Below, in pieces: positions 1-5,732 of a stretch of DNA of 17,316 nucleotides. The notes beneath the pieces are model-generated. The model was not told the origin of the DNA. It ran no database searches and saw only the letters and a program-made list of their open reading frames with translations. Numbering within the stretch: position 1 is the first letter of the stretch; every line of letters begins with the position of its first letter. The DNA is from Mesorhizobium amorphae (GTDB lineage Bacteria; Pseudomonadota; Alphaproteobacteria; Rhizobiales; Rhizobiaceae): positions 1 through 17,316 of the forward strand of contig QFNI01000091.1 in assembly GCA_003240775.1 (NCBI GenBank), written 5' to 3'. A program made the position numbers and the translations under genes.

Positions 1-1
1 G

Positions 2-247
2 GCGGACACGCGGCGGCTCAGGCCGTCGCAGCGGTGCCCGGATTGCGGAGAGATCCGCAAGAAGGCGCTGTCGGAACGCCGCCACGCCTGCCCCTGCGGT
101 TGCGACCTCGGTCGCGACGAGGCGGCGGCGCTCGTCCTTCTCCGCTGGGGCCTCGACGAGGCGGCGCGCCTGCGCGCCGCCGCCGAGGCGCCTAGAGACG
201 GTCACCCGGCCGGGACGGTCGGGCCGAAGGCCGCGCGAGCGGCCTGA
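2..247 (+). CDS. TnpB/OrfB-like protein, C-terminal fragment (zinc ribbon and end of RuvC nuclease)
   Basis: The reading frame is open from the left edge to a TGA at 245-247, giving the last 81 residues of a longer protein. It begins with a CPDCG knuckle, then KKALSERR, then a second Cys cluster HACPCGC, followed by GRDEAAALVLL. This order (CxxC, K-L-x-x-R, CxxCG, then RDxNAA) is that of the C-terminal zinc ribbon inserted in the RuvC domain of TnpB/IS605 OrfB and related Cas12-like nucleases. The Asp of RD, the usual last RuvC catalytic acid, is kept; the usual Asn of NAA is Ala, and the second knuckle is one residue short. The last 46 bases overlap the convergent gene at 202-669. No insertion-sequence end is recognisable downstream. 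Whether this is a transposon protein, a domesticated phage nuclease or a Cas12 relative cannot be decided without the missing N-terminus. Confidence 0.6.
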   Translation, partial: ADTRRLRPSQRCPDCGEIRKKALSERRHACPCGCDLGRDEAAALVLLRWGLDEAARLRAAAEAPRDGHPAGTVGPKAARAA

Positions 248-669
248 GGCGAAACCCCCTCCAACCTGCGGGATTGGTGGGGGAGGTTCATGTCCTCCAG
301 CTTCGCCCAGAAGCGCCGCTTCCTGGAGGCGGCGCGCGCCCCTACTCGGGGCTGCCCTGCATAACTCCCCGCCAGAACCGGATGTGTCGTGCTCTCGATG
401 ATGAAGGTGAGCGAGGAGAAGTCCTCGGCCCCCTTGCGGATGTAGATCCGGTCCACCCGAAGCTCGGTTCCGGCCGGGAGGACGAGCGGCAACCCGGGGC
501 CGTCATGGCTGCGCCACGAGTTGCTGGTCCCCACGAACCTCAGCGGGACGCCGGCCTCGACGGCCAGATCGTCGTAGACGCTGAGGTTCCGCGTCTCGTC
601 ATGAACCGTCAGGGGCCAGTCCCTTTCCAGGACGATGACGGTCCCCAGCTCCGGCACGAACATTCTCAT
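202..669 (-). CDS. hypothetical protein, 155 aa
   Basis: I do not recognise a function. The protein starts MRMFVPELGTVIVLE and contains a central stretch VDRIYIRKGAEDFSSLTF followed by KRRFWAKLEDMN, which looks like a compact mostly beta fold of a soluble phage protein. There is no signal peptide or membrane segment. The ATG at 667-669 is chosen because GAGGAGA lies 8 bases upstream; the GTG at 685-687 that would add six residues overlaps that ribosome-binding site. The gene follows ligA on the same strand and its ribosome-binding site lies at the very end of the ligA frame, so the two are probably cotranscribed. The C-terminal tail (about 15 codons) overlaps the end of the TnpB-like gene on the other strand, so the true end of the conserved part may be near residue 135. 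Confidence 0.75.
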   Translation of the reverse strand: MRMFVPELGTVIVLERDWPLTVHDETRNLSVYDDLAVEAGVPLRFVGTSNSWRSHDGPGLPLVLPAGTELRVDRIYIRKGAEDFSSLTFIIESTTHPVLAGSYAGQPRVGARAASRKRRFWAKLEDMNLPHQSRRLEGVSPQAARAAFGPTVPAG

Positions 670-683
670 GATGGCGTCTCCTC

Positions 684-2819
684 TCACCGTCCTGATCCTT
701 GTCGGCGGGCGGGGACCGTCCCCGCCCGTCCGCCCTCACGCGGAGGCGGCAGCCTCGCGGCGCAGCCACCGGCGCCGGGTCCGGCCACCACCAGGTCCGT
801 CTTGCGGGAGACGGACGAGGCGACCCGGGCGCCCAGCGCCTCGGCCCGCGCCTTCGCCTCGCCGCGACTCATCGTCTCGAGCGTCCCGGTGAACACGATC
901 GTCATCCCGGACAGGGGCGTGTCGCGTCGCGCGGGCCCGGGCGCCTCGATCTCGAGCGCGTCCCACAGGTCAAGGACCGTCCGGGCGTTCGGTCCGTTGA
1001 GGACCGCGGCGACGGAGAGGACCGTCTCCGCGCCGACGCCGGGAACGCCGAAATCCTCGACCCGGCGCGCGAGCGGGTCGATCCGGCGCGCGTTGACTCC
1101 GGCCCGGCGTCCGTTCCGGGCGATGTCCGCGAGCCGTGCCTCCTCCTCCGCCTCGGCGGCGGCGTGAACGGCGTCGCCGCGCCGCGCCGCGGCGACCAGC
1201 GCGTCCGTCGACCCGAAGGCGCGGGCCAGGTCCGACGCGGTCCCCTCGCCCACGAGCGGGATGCCGGCCGCCAGGATCGCGCGCGTCAGCGTCGTGCGCC
1301 GCGCCGCCGCGATCGCGTCGAGACGCTTGCGGGCGACGAGCGGGCTCCACCGCGGGAGGGCGGCGAGGTCCTCCTCGGAGACGCGCTCGCCGAGACGAAG
1401 CAGATCCGCGGCGGAGGAGATGATCCCCGCCTCCCGCAGCTGCGCCACCTGCTCCGGGCCGATCCCGTCCACGTTGAGCGCCGCGCGCGAAACCGCGTGG
1501 ATGACCAGCTGCTCCGCCTGGGCCGGGCAGCCCTGCCCGCCGGAGCAGAACCGGGTCGCCCCGGCCCGGAACGTCGCCGCGCCGCAGACGGGGCAGGCCC
1601 CGGGCGGCGTCCACGGCGCCGCGGCCGGCGGTCGCGCCGAAAGGTCGACCCGGCCGATCTTCGGGATGACGTCCCCGGCCCGCCAGATCTCGACCAGGTC
1701 GCCGATCCGGAGGTCGACGGGGGCGCCCGGCTCCCCGCGAATCACCGCGCCGGCCCCGTCGACCCCGGCCACGTGATCCTCATGATGCAGCGTGGCGTTC
1801 TCCACGATGACGCCGCCCACCCCGACCGGGGCGAGACGGGCCACCGGGGTCAGCGCGCCGGTGCGGCCGACCTGAACGTCGATCCAGACGAGACGCGTCC
1901 AGGCCCGCTCCGCGGGGTATTTCCAGGCCAGCGCCCATCGCGGGGAGCCGGAACGCTCGCCCATCTCGTCGCGGAGCGCGAAGTCGTCGACCTTGAGGAC
2001 GATCCCGTCCACGTCGAAGGGCAGGTCCGCGCGCCGCGCCGCGGCGCCCGCGAACAGCTCCTCGAGCGCGGCCTCGTCGGCGCCGTCCGGGATGACGAGG
2101 GCGGGGGGCGGGACCAGGAAGCCCCGCCCGCCGAGGAAGGCGCGGAGCCCGGTCTGGTCCGAGGCCGGCCTGCGGGGGAGGCTGAGGCCGATCCCGTAGG
2201 CCGCGAACCGCAGGCGACGCGACGCCGTGACCAGCGGGTCCTTCTGGCGCAGCGACCCCGCGGCGGCGTTGCGCGGGTTGGCGAACGGCCGCTCCCCGGC
2301 GGCCTCTCGGGCGGCGTTCAGATCCAGGAAGTCCTCCTTGCCCATCAGGACCTCGCCGCGCACCTCGAGCACGTCCCGGACGTCGGCGATGACGTGCGGC
2401 ACCCCCTCCACGAAACGGGCGTTGGCGGTGACGTCCTCGCCGGTCTCCCCGTCGCCGCGGGTCAGGGCGCGGACGAGGCGGCCGCGCTCGTAGCGAAGGG
2501 AGAGCGACAGCCCGTCAAGCTTATGCTCGGCGACGATCCGGACCGTCCGCCCGGCCGCGGCCGCGGAGGCGGCCAGGAAGCCGGCCGCCTCCGCCGCGGA
2601 GAACCCGTTGGCCAGGCTGCGCATCGGGACCTCGTGACGGACCTTAGCGAAGGCCGGAGACGGCGCCGCGCCCACCGGGCGCTCCTCGCCGCCGGCCGCG
2701 AGCCATTCCCGACGCAAGGCGTCATATTCCGCGTCCGACATGATCGGGGCGTCGTCCCGGTGATAGGCGGTCTCCGCCGCCGCGAGCCGCTCGCGCATCG
2801 CCGGCATGTCGATCTTCAT
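684..2819 (-). CDS. ligA: NAD+-dependent DNA ligase LigA
   Basis: This enzyme seals 3'-OH/5'-phosphate nicks in duplex DNA using NAD+ as the AMP donor. Domains appear in normal order over 711 residues: domain Ia with DDAPIMSDAEYDAL (residues 22-35), the adenylation domain with catalytic Lys100 in KLDG and TRGDGETGED (120-129), the motifs DVDGIVLKVD (269-278) and PRWALAWKYPAE (293-304), an OB fold, a zinc finger with Cys409, Cys412, Cys425 and Cys431, a helix-hairpin-helix region, and a BRCT domain from about 636. The start at 2819 has AGGAGG 8 bases upstream. The BRCT domain follows the family as far as GPGAG (residues 680-684) and then becomes Pro/Arg-rich and unlike it. In another frame the sequence reads WLRREAAASA and stops at 736-738, just before a GC-rich hairpin, so the end may be frameshifted. 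A TTGTCA-N17-TATCAT promoter lies upstream. Confidence 0.96.
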   Translation of the reverse strand: MKIDMPAMRERLAAAETAYHRDDAPIMSDAEYDALRREWLAAGGEERPVGAAPSPAFAKVRHEVPMRSLANGFSAAEAAGFLAASAAAAGRTVRIVAEHKLDGLSLSLRYERGRLVRALTRGDGETGEDVTANARFVEGVPHVIADVRDVLEVRGEVLMGKEDFLDLNAAREAAGERPFANPRNAAAGSLRQKDPLVTASRRLRFAAYGIGLSLPRRPASDQTGLRAFLGGRGFLVPPPALVIPDGADEAALEELFAGAAARRADLPFDVDGIVLKVDDFALRDEMGERSGSPRWALAWKYPAERAWTRLVWIDVQVGRTGALTPVARLAPVGVGGVIVENATLHHEDHVAGVDGAGAVIRGEPGAPVDLRIGDLVEIWRAGDVIPKIGRVDLSARPPAAAPWTPPGACPVCGAATFRAGATRFCSGGQGCPAQAEQLVIHAVSRAALNVDGIGPEQVAQLREAGIISSAADLLRLGERVSEEDLAALPRWSPLVARKRLDAIAAARRTTLTRAILAAGIPLVGEGTASDLARAFGSTDALVAAARRGDAVHAAAEAEEEARLADIARNGRRAGVNARRIDPLARRVEDFGVPGVGAETVLSVAAVLNGPNARTVLDLWDALEIEAPGPARRDTPLSGMTIVFTGTLETMSRGEAKARAEALGARVASSVSRKTDLVVAGPGAGGCAARLPPPREGGRAGTVPARRQGSGR
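707..727 (-). terminator. GC-rich hairpin at the end of ligA
   Basis: A perfect 10-bp inverted repeat (707-716 with 718-727, sequence GGGCGGGGAC and its complement) lies inside the annotated last codons of ligA but directly after the TGA at 736-738 of the alternative frame. There is no T tract, so it may be an mRNA processing or pausing hairpin rather than an intrinsic terminator. Confidence 0.35.
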
Positions 2820-2834
2820 GGTCGGAACCTCCTG

Positions 2835-2875
2835 ATGAAGGCTTGCATGATATCGATAAAAACCCTTCATGACAA
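2835..2875 (-). promoter_or_regulatory. ligA promoter with flanking inverted repeat
   Basis: On the minus strand TTGTCA (2875-2870), a 17-bp spacer and TATCAT (2852-2847) precede the ligA start, with an expected start of transcription near 2840. The inverted repeat ATGAAGG (2835-2841) and CCTTCAT (2864-2870) brackets the -10 region and could be an operator. The spacing matches other promoter candidates in the window. Confidence 0.6.
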
Positions 2876-2901
2876 GGGAAAACGAGGAAGTCGGAAGATG
2901 A

Positions 2902-3417
2902 TCACGGTTCCGGGGAGGTGCTGAAATCCGGATGGACGAGCGCCTCGTCGCTGACCCGCACGGTCACGCCTGTCGCGCGGGCGCGGATCGTCTCCGCCAC
3001 CCCGGTCACGCATCCCGTTTCGCCTCCGGGGTCGTGCCAGGCGCCGGTGACCAGGACGTCATCCCCCGGCCCGAGCAGCGTCGCGACGTGCTCGGCGGCC
3101 GGGGTCTGGTGCGTGAAGATCGCGTCGAAGGCGCCGCGCCCGGGCGGCGGGGCCGGGAAGTTGTCACACCCCCAGAGCCGGAGGACGGGGAAGCCGGCGT
3201 CTCGCCGCGCCCGCTCGGCCGCGGCGAGGCGCGCGCCCCATACCGGTCCGATCTCGTCGGAGAAGAATCCGTGAATCGTGACCAGGCCGGCATCAGGCGT
3301 CGCCTCGATCTCCGCCAGGACGCCCTCGCGGGCGTCCCGCGCCGCCTGCCGGCCCAGGCCGGCCTCGGCGGATCCGAACATGGATCCGGGATGGACCAGG
3401 ATGACCCAGCCGGTCAC
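2902..3417 (-). CDS. hypothetical protein, 171 aa
   Basis: I do not recognise a firm family. The protein begins TGWVILVHPGSMFGSA, has an alternating beta/alpha pattern, and carries DDVLVTGAWHDP (about 118-129) followed by GCVTGVAETIR. That second part is reminiscent of the strand-loop-Cys-helix segment of cysteine hydrolases such as isochorismatase-like proteins, but the Asp and Lys of that family are not evident, so I do not assign an activity. Translation starts at a GTG that overlaps the TGA of the preceding 61-codon gene in a GTGA arrangement, so the two genes are translationally coupled. There is no signal peptide. ligA follows after an 82-base gap that has its own promoter. Confidence 0.8.
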   Translation of the reverse strand: MTGWVILVHPGSMFGSAEAGLGRQAARDAREGVLAEIEATPDAGLVTIHGFFSDEIGPVWGARLAAAERARRDAGFPVLRLWGCDNFPAPPPGRGAFDAIFTHQTPAAEHVATLLGPGDDVLVTGAWHDPGGETGCVTGVAETIRARATGVTVRVSDEALVHPDFSTSPEP

Positions 3418-3599
3418 CGGTCCCGGAACGCCCCGGCCACGGCGCGGGGCGCGGCGAACGCGCCGACGAGCGCGCCGCCGACGATCAGCGCCGGCCCCGC
3501 GTCCAGGAAGCGCGGGCGAGGCGCGCGAACGGGCGCGGCCTTCTCCGTTTCGGCCAGGGCCGCCTCGTATTCCTCGCGGAAGTCGTCGATGTTGATCAT
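3414..3599 (-). CDS. small protein with C-terminal hydrophobic helix, 61 aa
   Basis: The product starts MINIDDFREEYEAALAETEK, an acidic amphipathic helix, passes through a basic Pro/Arg stretch, and ends with a Gly/Ala-rich hydrophobic segment (about residues 36-57) that could be one membrane helix. Function unknown. The ATG at 3597-3599 has a GAGGCGAG ribosome-binding site a little far upstream. Its stop codon overlaps the GTG start of the 171-residue gene, which argues that both are real and act together. A TTGCCG-N17-CATGAT promoter lies directly upstream. Confidence 0.7.
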   Translation of the reverse strand: MINIDDFREEYEAALAETEKAAPVRAPRPRFLDAGPALIVGGALVGAFAAPRAVAGAFRDR

Positions 3600-3629
3600 G
3601 AGAAGGGTCTCGCCTCTGAATGCGGGCTC

Positions 3630-3658
3630 ATCATGCAGGAAAGCGCCGACGCCGGCAA
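3630..3658 (-). promoter_or_regulatory. promoter for the 61-aa/171-aa gene pair
   Basis: The minus strand reads TTGCCG (3658-3653), 17 bp, CATGAT (3635-3630), followed by the 61-codon gene at 3599. It has the same architecture as the other candidates listed and sits in the short gap after the NADAR gene. Confidence 0.55.
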
Positions 3659-3665
3659 GGGCGTA

Positions 3666-4628
3666 TCAGAGCCCGAGCTCCCCCTGGCCCGGGTCGGGAT
3701 CGCGACTCTCCGGGGCGGCGCGAGCCGCGATCATGTCGGCGACCGCGCCCGGGCCCGGGACGTCGCCCCCGGCCGCCACGTGCGCGATGATCATCGCGTG
3801 ACACGGACGCGGCGCGCACCAGCAGACCAGGTCGCGCCCCGCCAGCTCCTCCCGCATCCGCGCGACGAGGTCGGCCCGCCCGGACAGCCAGGCGGCGTAA
3901 TCATCGAGCGTCGCGCCGCGCCCCGCCTCGTCCGTCAGCCGGAACGGGTTGCCGAAATCGGAGGGGCGGCCGACGTAGACGGCGCCGGGCGGCGCGCGGC
4001 CGACGACGTGCGCGTTCAGGATCTCGGCCCTCCGGACCCACGGCGCGAGCGGCGCGCCCATGAGGAGGAGGCCGGGCGGGGCGGGCGCGCGGAAGGCGCA
4101 GAAATCCGGGTCCGCCTCGAGGGCGGAGCGGATCTCCATCCAGAGCCTGCCGAGGACGTTGCCGCCGACCAGCGCGCCGCCCGGCGCCGGCTTCGCGCCC
4201 CAGAACGCGTCACGGGCCGAGAACTCGACGATCGGCAGGCCGCCGGCCGCGGCGATGGCGGCGGTGACCGCCGCCCGGTGCTGCGCCAGCTTGAGCCGCA
4301 ACGCCGCGCGCATGGCGACGACCGACAAGCCCCTCACCCAGTCCGGGGTGACGTCACCGGCATGCGCGGTCGCGAAATCCTTGCCGCCGCGCGGCCCGTT
4401 CTCGTGCGCGTTCGTGGCCGCGAGAAGCCTCCCCTGCAGGTCCGGGCGGTGGACGAACTTCATCAGCTGGTAAAACGTCTCGCTCGAGTCGACCCGCACG
4501 GCCCCGGCCGCGGACGGCACGTCCAGGCTCATGCCGCGCGCGAAGTTCGAGAGCGGCCCGAGCGGGCCGCTTGAGAAGCGGAACGCGGCCACGTCAGAGG
4601 CAGAATATGTTCGAACGCCGATCTTCAT
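3666..4628 (-). CDS. NADAR (YbiA/DUF1768) - DUF4326 fusion protein
   Basis: The 320-residue protein joins two domains. Residues about 15-172 are a NADAR domain: LSNF (26-29), SETFYQLMKF (49-58), FSARDAFWGA (136-145) and GGNVLGRLWMEIR (155-167) match the family core. Residues about 206-285 are DUF4326: VYVGRPSDFGNPF (217-229), then LVCWCAPRPCH (267-277) with three Cys and a His that could bind metal. NADAR proteins act on N-glycosidic bonds: YbiA handles early riboflavin-pathway intermediates, and other members remove ADP-ribose from guanine in DNA. An anti-ADP-ribosylation or NAD-metabolite role in a phage is plausible but inferred. The start at 4628 is chosen because GGGAGGGG lies just upstream, 18 codons inside the longest frame. 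Its own TTGCTC-N17-CATGAT promoter precedes it and the small-gene pair follows. Confidence 0.92.
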   Translation of the reverse strand: MKIGVRTYSASDVAAFRFSSGPLGPLSNFARGMSLDVPSAAGAVRVDSSETFYQLMKFVHRPDLQGRLLAATNAHENGPRGGKDFATAHAGDVTPDWVRGLSVVAMRAALRLKLAQHRAAVTAAIAAAGGLPIVEFSARDAFWGAKPAPGGALVGGNVLGRLWMEIRSALEADPDFCAFRAPAPPGLLLMGAPLAPWVRRAEILNAHVVGRAPPGAVYVGRPSDFGNPFRLTDEAGRGATLDDYAAWLSGRADLVARMREELAGRDLVCWCAPRPCHAMIIAHVAAGGDVPGPGAVADMIAARAAPESRDPDPGQGELGL

Positions 4629-4653
4629 GATCCCCTCCCGCCGGTCCGCAAGC

Positions 4654-4682
4654 ATCATGCCGCGCGGCCGCGAAGCGAGCAA
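4654..4682 (-). promoter_or_regulatory. promoter for the NADAR-DUF4326 gene
   Basis: TTGCTC (4682-4677), 17 bp and CATGAT (4659-4654) on the minus strand, between the pilin terminator and the NADAR start at 4628. It places the NADAR gene in a separate transcription unit from the pilin gene. Confidence 0.55.
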
Positions 4683-4709
4683 GCCGGTCCGGCCCGGTCA
4701 CCGGGCATG

Positions 4710-4740
4710 AAAAAGGGCGCGGAGCCGAAGCTCCGCGCCC
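4710..4740 (-). terminator. intrinsic terminator of the pilin-like gene
   Basis: Read on the minus strand, an 11-bp perfect stem (4740-4730 with 4725-4715) closes on a TTCG tetraloop and is followed by five T residues. A UUCG-capped GC stem with a U tract is a textbook Rho-independent terminator. It begins about 40 bases after the pilin stop codon. Confidence 0.9.
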
Positions 4741-4778
4741 GCCTCCCGCGCGGGGGTGAGGTGCGGGAGATCCCGTTA

Positions 4779-5288
4779 TCAGCCGCGGCCGAAGACGGCG
4801 GTGAACGTGGGGTCGTCCTGGTCACACTCGTTCACGGTGACCTCGTAGTTGCGGCCCAGCGGGCCCACGCCGCCCTCGGTGTCACGCGCCAGGTAGGAGC
4901 AGATCGCCTTGGGGGCGGCGTCATCCCCGGTCCAGGCGCCGGTGATGGTCAGGTCGGTGGTGCCGGTGCCGGTCGCGGTCACGGTGCCGCCCAGCGGCAG
5001 GATGATGTTGGCGCCGTTGATGTTGGCCGGCTGGACCAGGCCGCGAGCGATCAGGTTGGCGCTGGTGACGTCAGCGGCCTCGACGGTGGTCGGGTAGACG
5101 GCGCGGATGTCGGTGGCCAGGGTCGCCACGGTCGAGGCGGCTCGCTGCTGCGCGTTGCTGGTGTTGCCCGAGCCGAACTGAACGTAGATCAGCGCGATCA
5201 GGGCGACGCCGAGCAGGACGGCCAGCAGGTTGTCGTTGATGCCGAACAGGCCGCGCTTGCGTGCCTTCTGACGGGTGATGTCGAACAT
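4779..5288 (-). CDS. type IVb pilin-like protein, 169 aa
   Basis: The protein has a short basic leader (MFDITRQKARKRG), a hydrophobic helix at about 20-38 (LLAVLLGVALIALIYVQF), an amphipathic helix SNAQQRAASTVATLATDIRAVYP (44-66), a beta-rich region, and two C-terminal Cys (130 and 155) closing a loop before the ending FTAVFGRG. This layout, including the paired Cys and the terminal F-T-x-x-F-G, is that of type IVb major pilins such as TcpA and PilS. The usual Glu at position 5 of the mature N-terminus is not seen, so processing by a prepilin peptidase is uncertain. GGAGAAAA lies 8 bases before the ATG. The gene stands alone, with its own strong terminator and a long upstream control region, which suggests high or separately regulated expression. 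No assembly ATPase or peptidase gene is in the window. Confidence 0.75.
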   Translation of the reverse strand: MFDITRQKARKRGLFGINDNLLAVLLGVALIALIYVQFGSGNTSNAQQRAASTVATLATDIRAVYPTTVEAADVTSANLIARGLVQPANINGANIILPLGGTVTATGTGTTDLTITGAWTGDDAAPKAICSYLARDTEGGVGPLGRNYEVTVNECDQDDPTFTAVFGRG

Positions 5289-5334
5289 GTCGTTTTCTCC
5301 GGGTGCTTGGGGGGCTCGAGGCCCGACGCGCCGC

Positions 5335-5363
5335 TTATGAACCGAGCGCGCCCCGGCCGTGAA
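5335..5363 (-). promoter_or_regulatory. possible pilin promoter
   Basis: TTCACG (5363-5358), 17 bp, TCATAA (5340-5335) on the minus strand gives a leader of about 40 bases to the pilin ATG. The -35 is weak. An inverted repeat GCATACG/CGTATGC (5376-5382 and 5396-5402) lies just upstream and could bind a regulator. Confidence 0.3.
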
Positions 5364-5375
5364 CCCCCTTTCCGA

Positions 5376-5402
5376 GCATACGATCGAGGAAAAAACGTAT
5401 GC
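5376..5402. promoter_or_regulatory. inverted repeat, possible operator
   Basis: GCATACG (5376-5382) and CGTATGC (5396-5402) are perfect complements with a 13-base spacer containing six A residues. It lies between the pilin gene and the CGTTACG cluster. Confidence 0.4.
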
Positions 5403-5505
5403 CCGTAATCGGAGCCGCCCGGCGTAACGACCGTTACGGGCGTTGCGAAATTTCCCCTGCGATTACAATCGTGTAACATGTAACGGCCGTTTCGGAAAAT
5501 GTGTT

Positions 5506-5569
5506 TATGTGTGTGCGCGCGTGTGTGTGCGCGTGCGCGTGCGTGTGTGCGTATGCGCGCATGTATACG
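5506..5569. repeat. 64-bp uninterrupted alternating purine-pyrimidine tract
   Basis: Every base from 5506 to 5569 alternates pyrimidine and purine, made of TG, CG and a few TA steps. Such (TG)/(CG) runs readily adopt left-handed Z-DNA under negative supercoiling. It is non-coding and unlike the rest of the window. Confidence 0.9.
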
Positions 5570-5632
5570 AGATTATTTATATTACATTGTTACAAAATAA
5601 ATAAATAATAGCATTTTCAATCACTTGCGCTG
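5570..5632. other. AT-rich tract, candidate DNA-unwinding element
   Basis: This stretch, with runs such as ATTATTTATATTA and AATAAATAAATAATA, is by far the most AT-rich of the window. It lies directly beside the alternating tract and between the two CGTAACG/CGTTACG palindromes. Its composition and setting suit an origin unwinding site; no DnaA box is clear. Confidence 0.5.
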
Positions 5633-5732
5633 CAACAAATCCCGTAACGAGACGTTACGAAACGGCCAGGATCCGTTACGGGGCGCGATTTTCCCGGCTT
5701 TTCCGCGCCTCCTGCCCGTGGTAGCATGCGGC

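Larger units (their letters stand above)
5423..5680. repeat. cluster of CGTTACG/CGTAACG sites
   Basis: Five exact copies occur: CGTAACG 5423-5429 paired with CGTTACG 5432-5438 (2-base gap), CGTAACG 5643-5649 paired with CGTTACG 5653-5659 (3-base gap), and CGTTACG 5674-5680. Shorter GTAAC/GTTAC matches lie at 5473, 5480 and 5589. The two palindromic pairs flank the Z-DNA-like and AT-rich tracts almost symmetrically. This resembles iterons or operators of a replication or partition protein; the binding protein is not identified. Confidence 0.6.

Noticed and set aside
699..2924. 741-codon open frame on the plus strand opposite ligA
   Set aside because: It is exactly antisense to a clear ligase gene, is dominated by Arg, Gly, Ala and Pro from high GC, and shows no domain.
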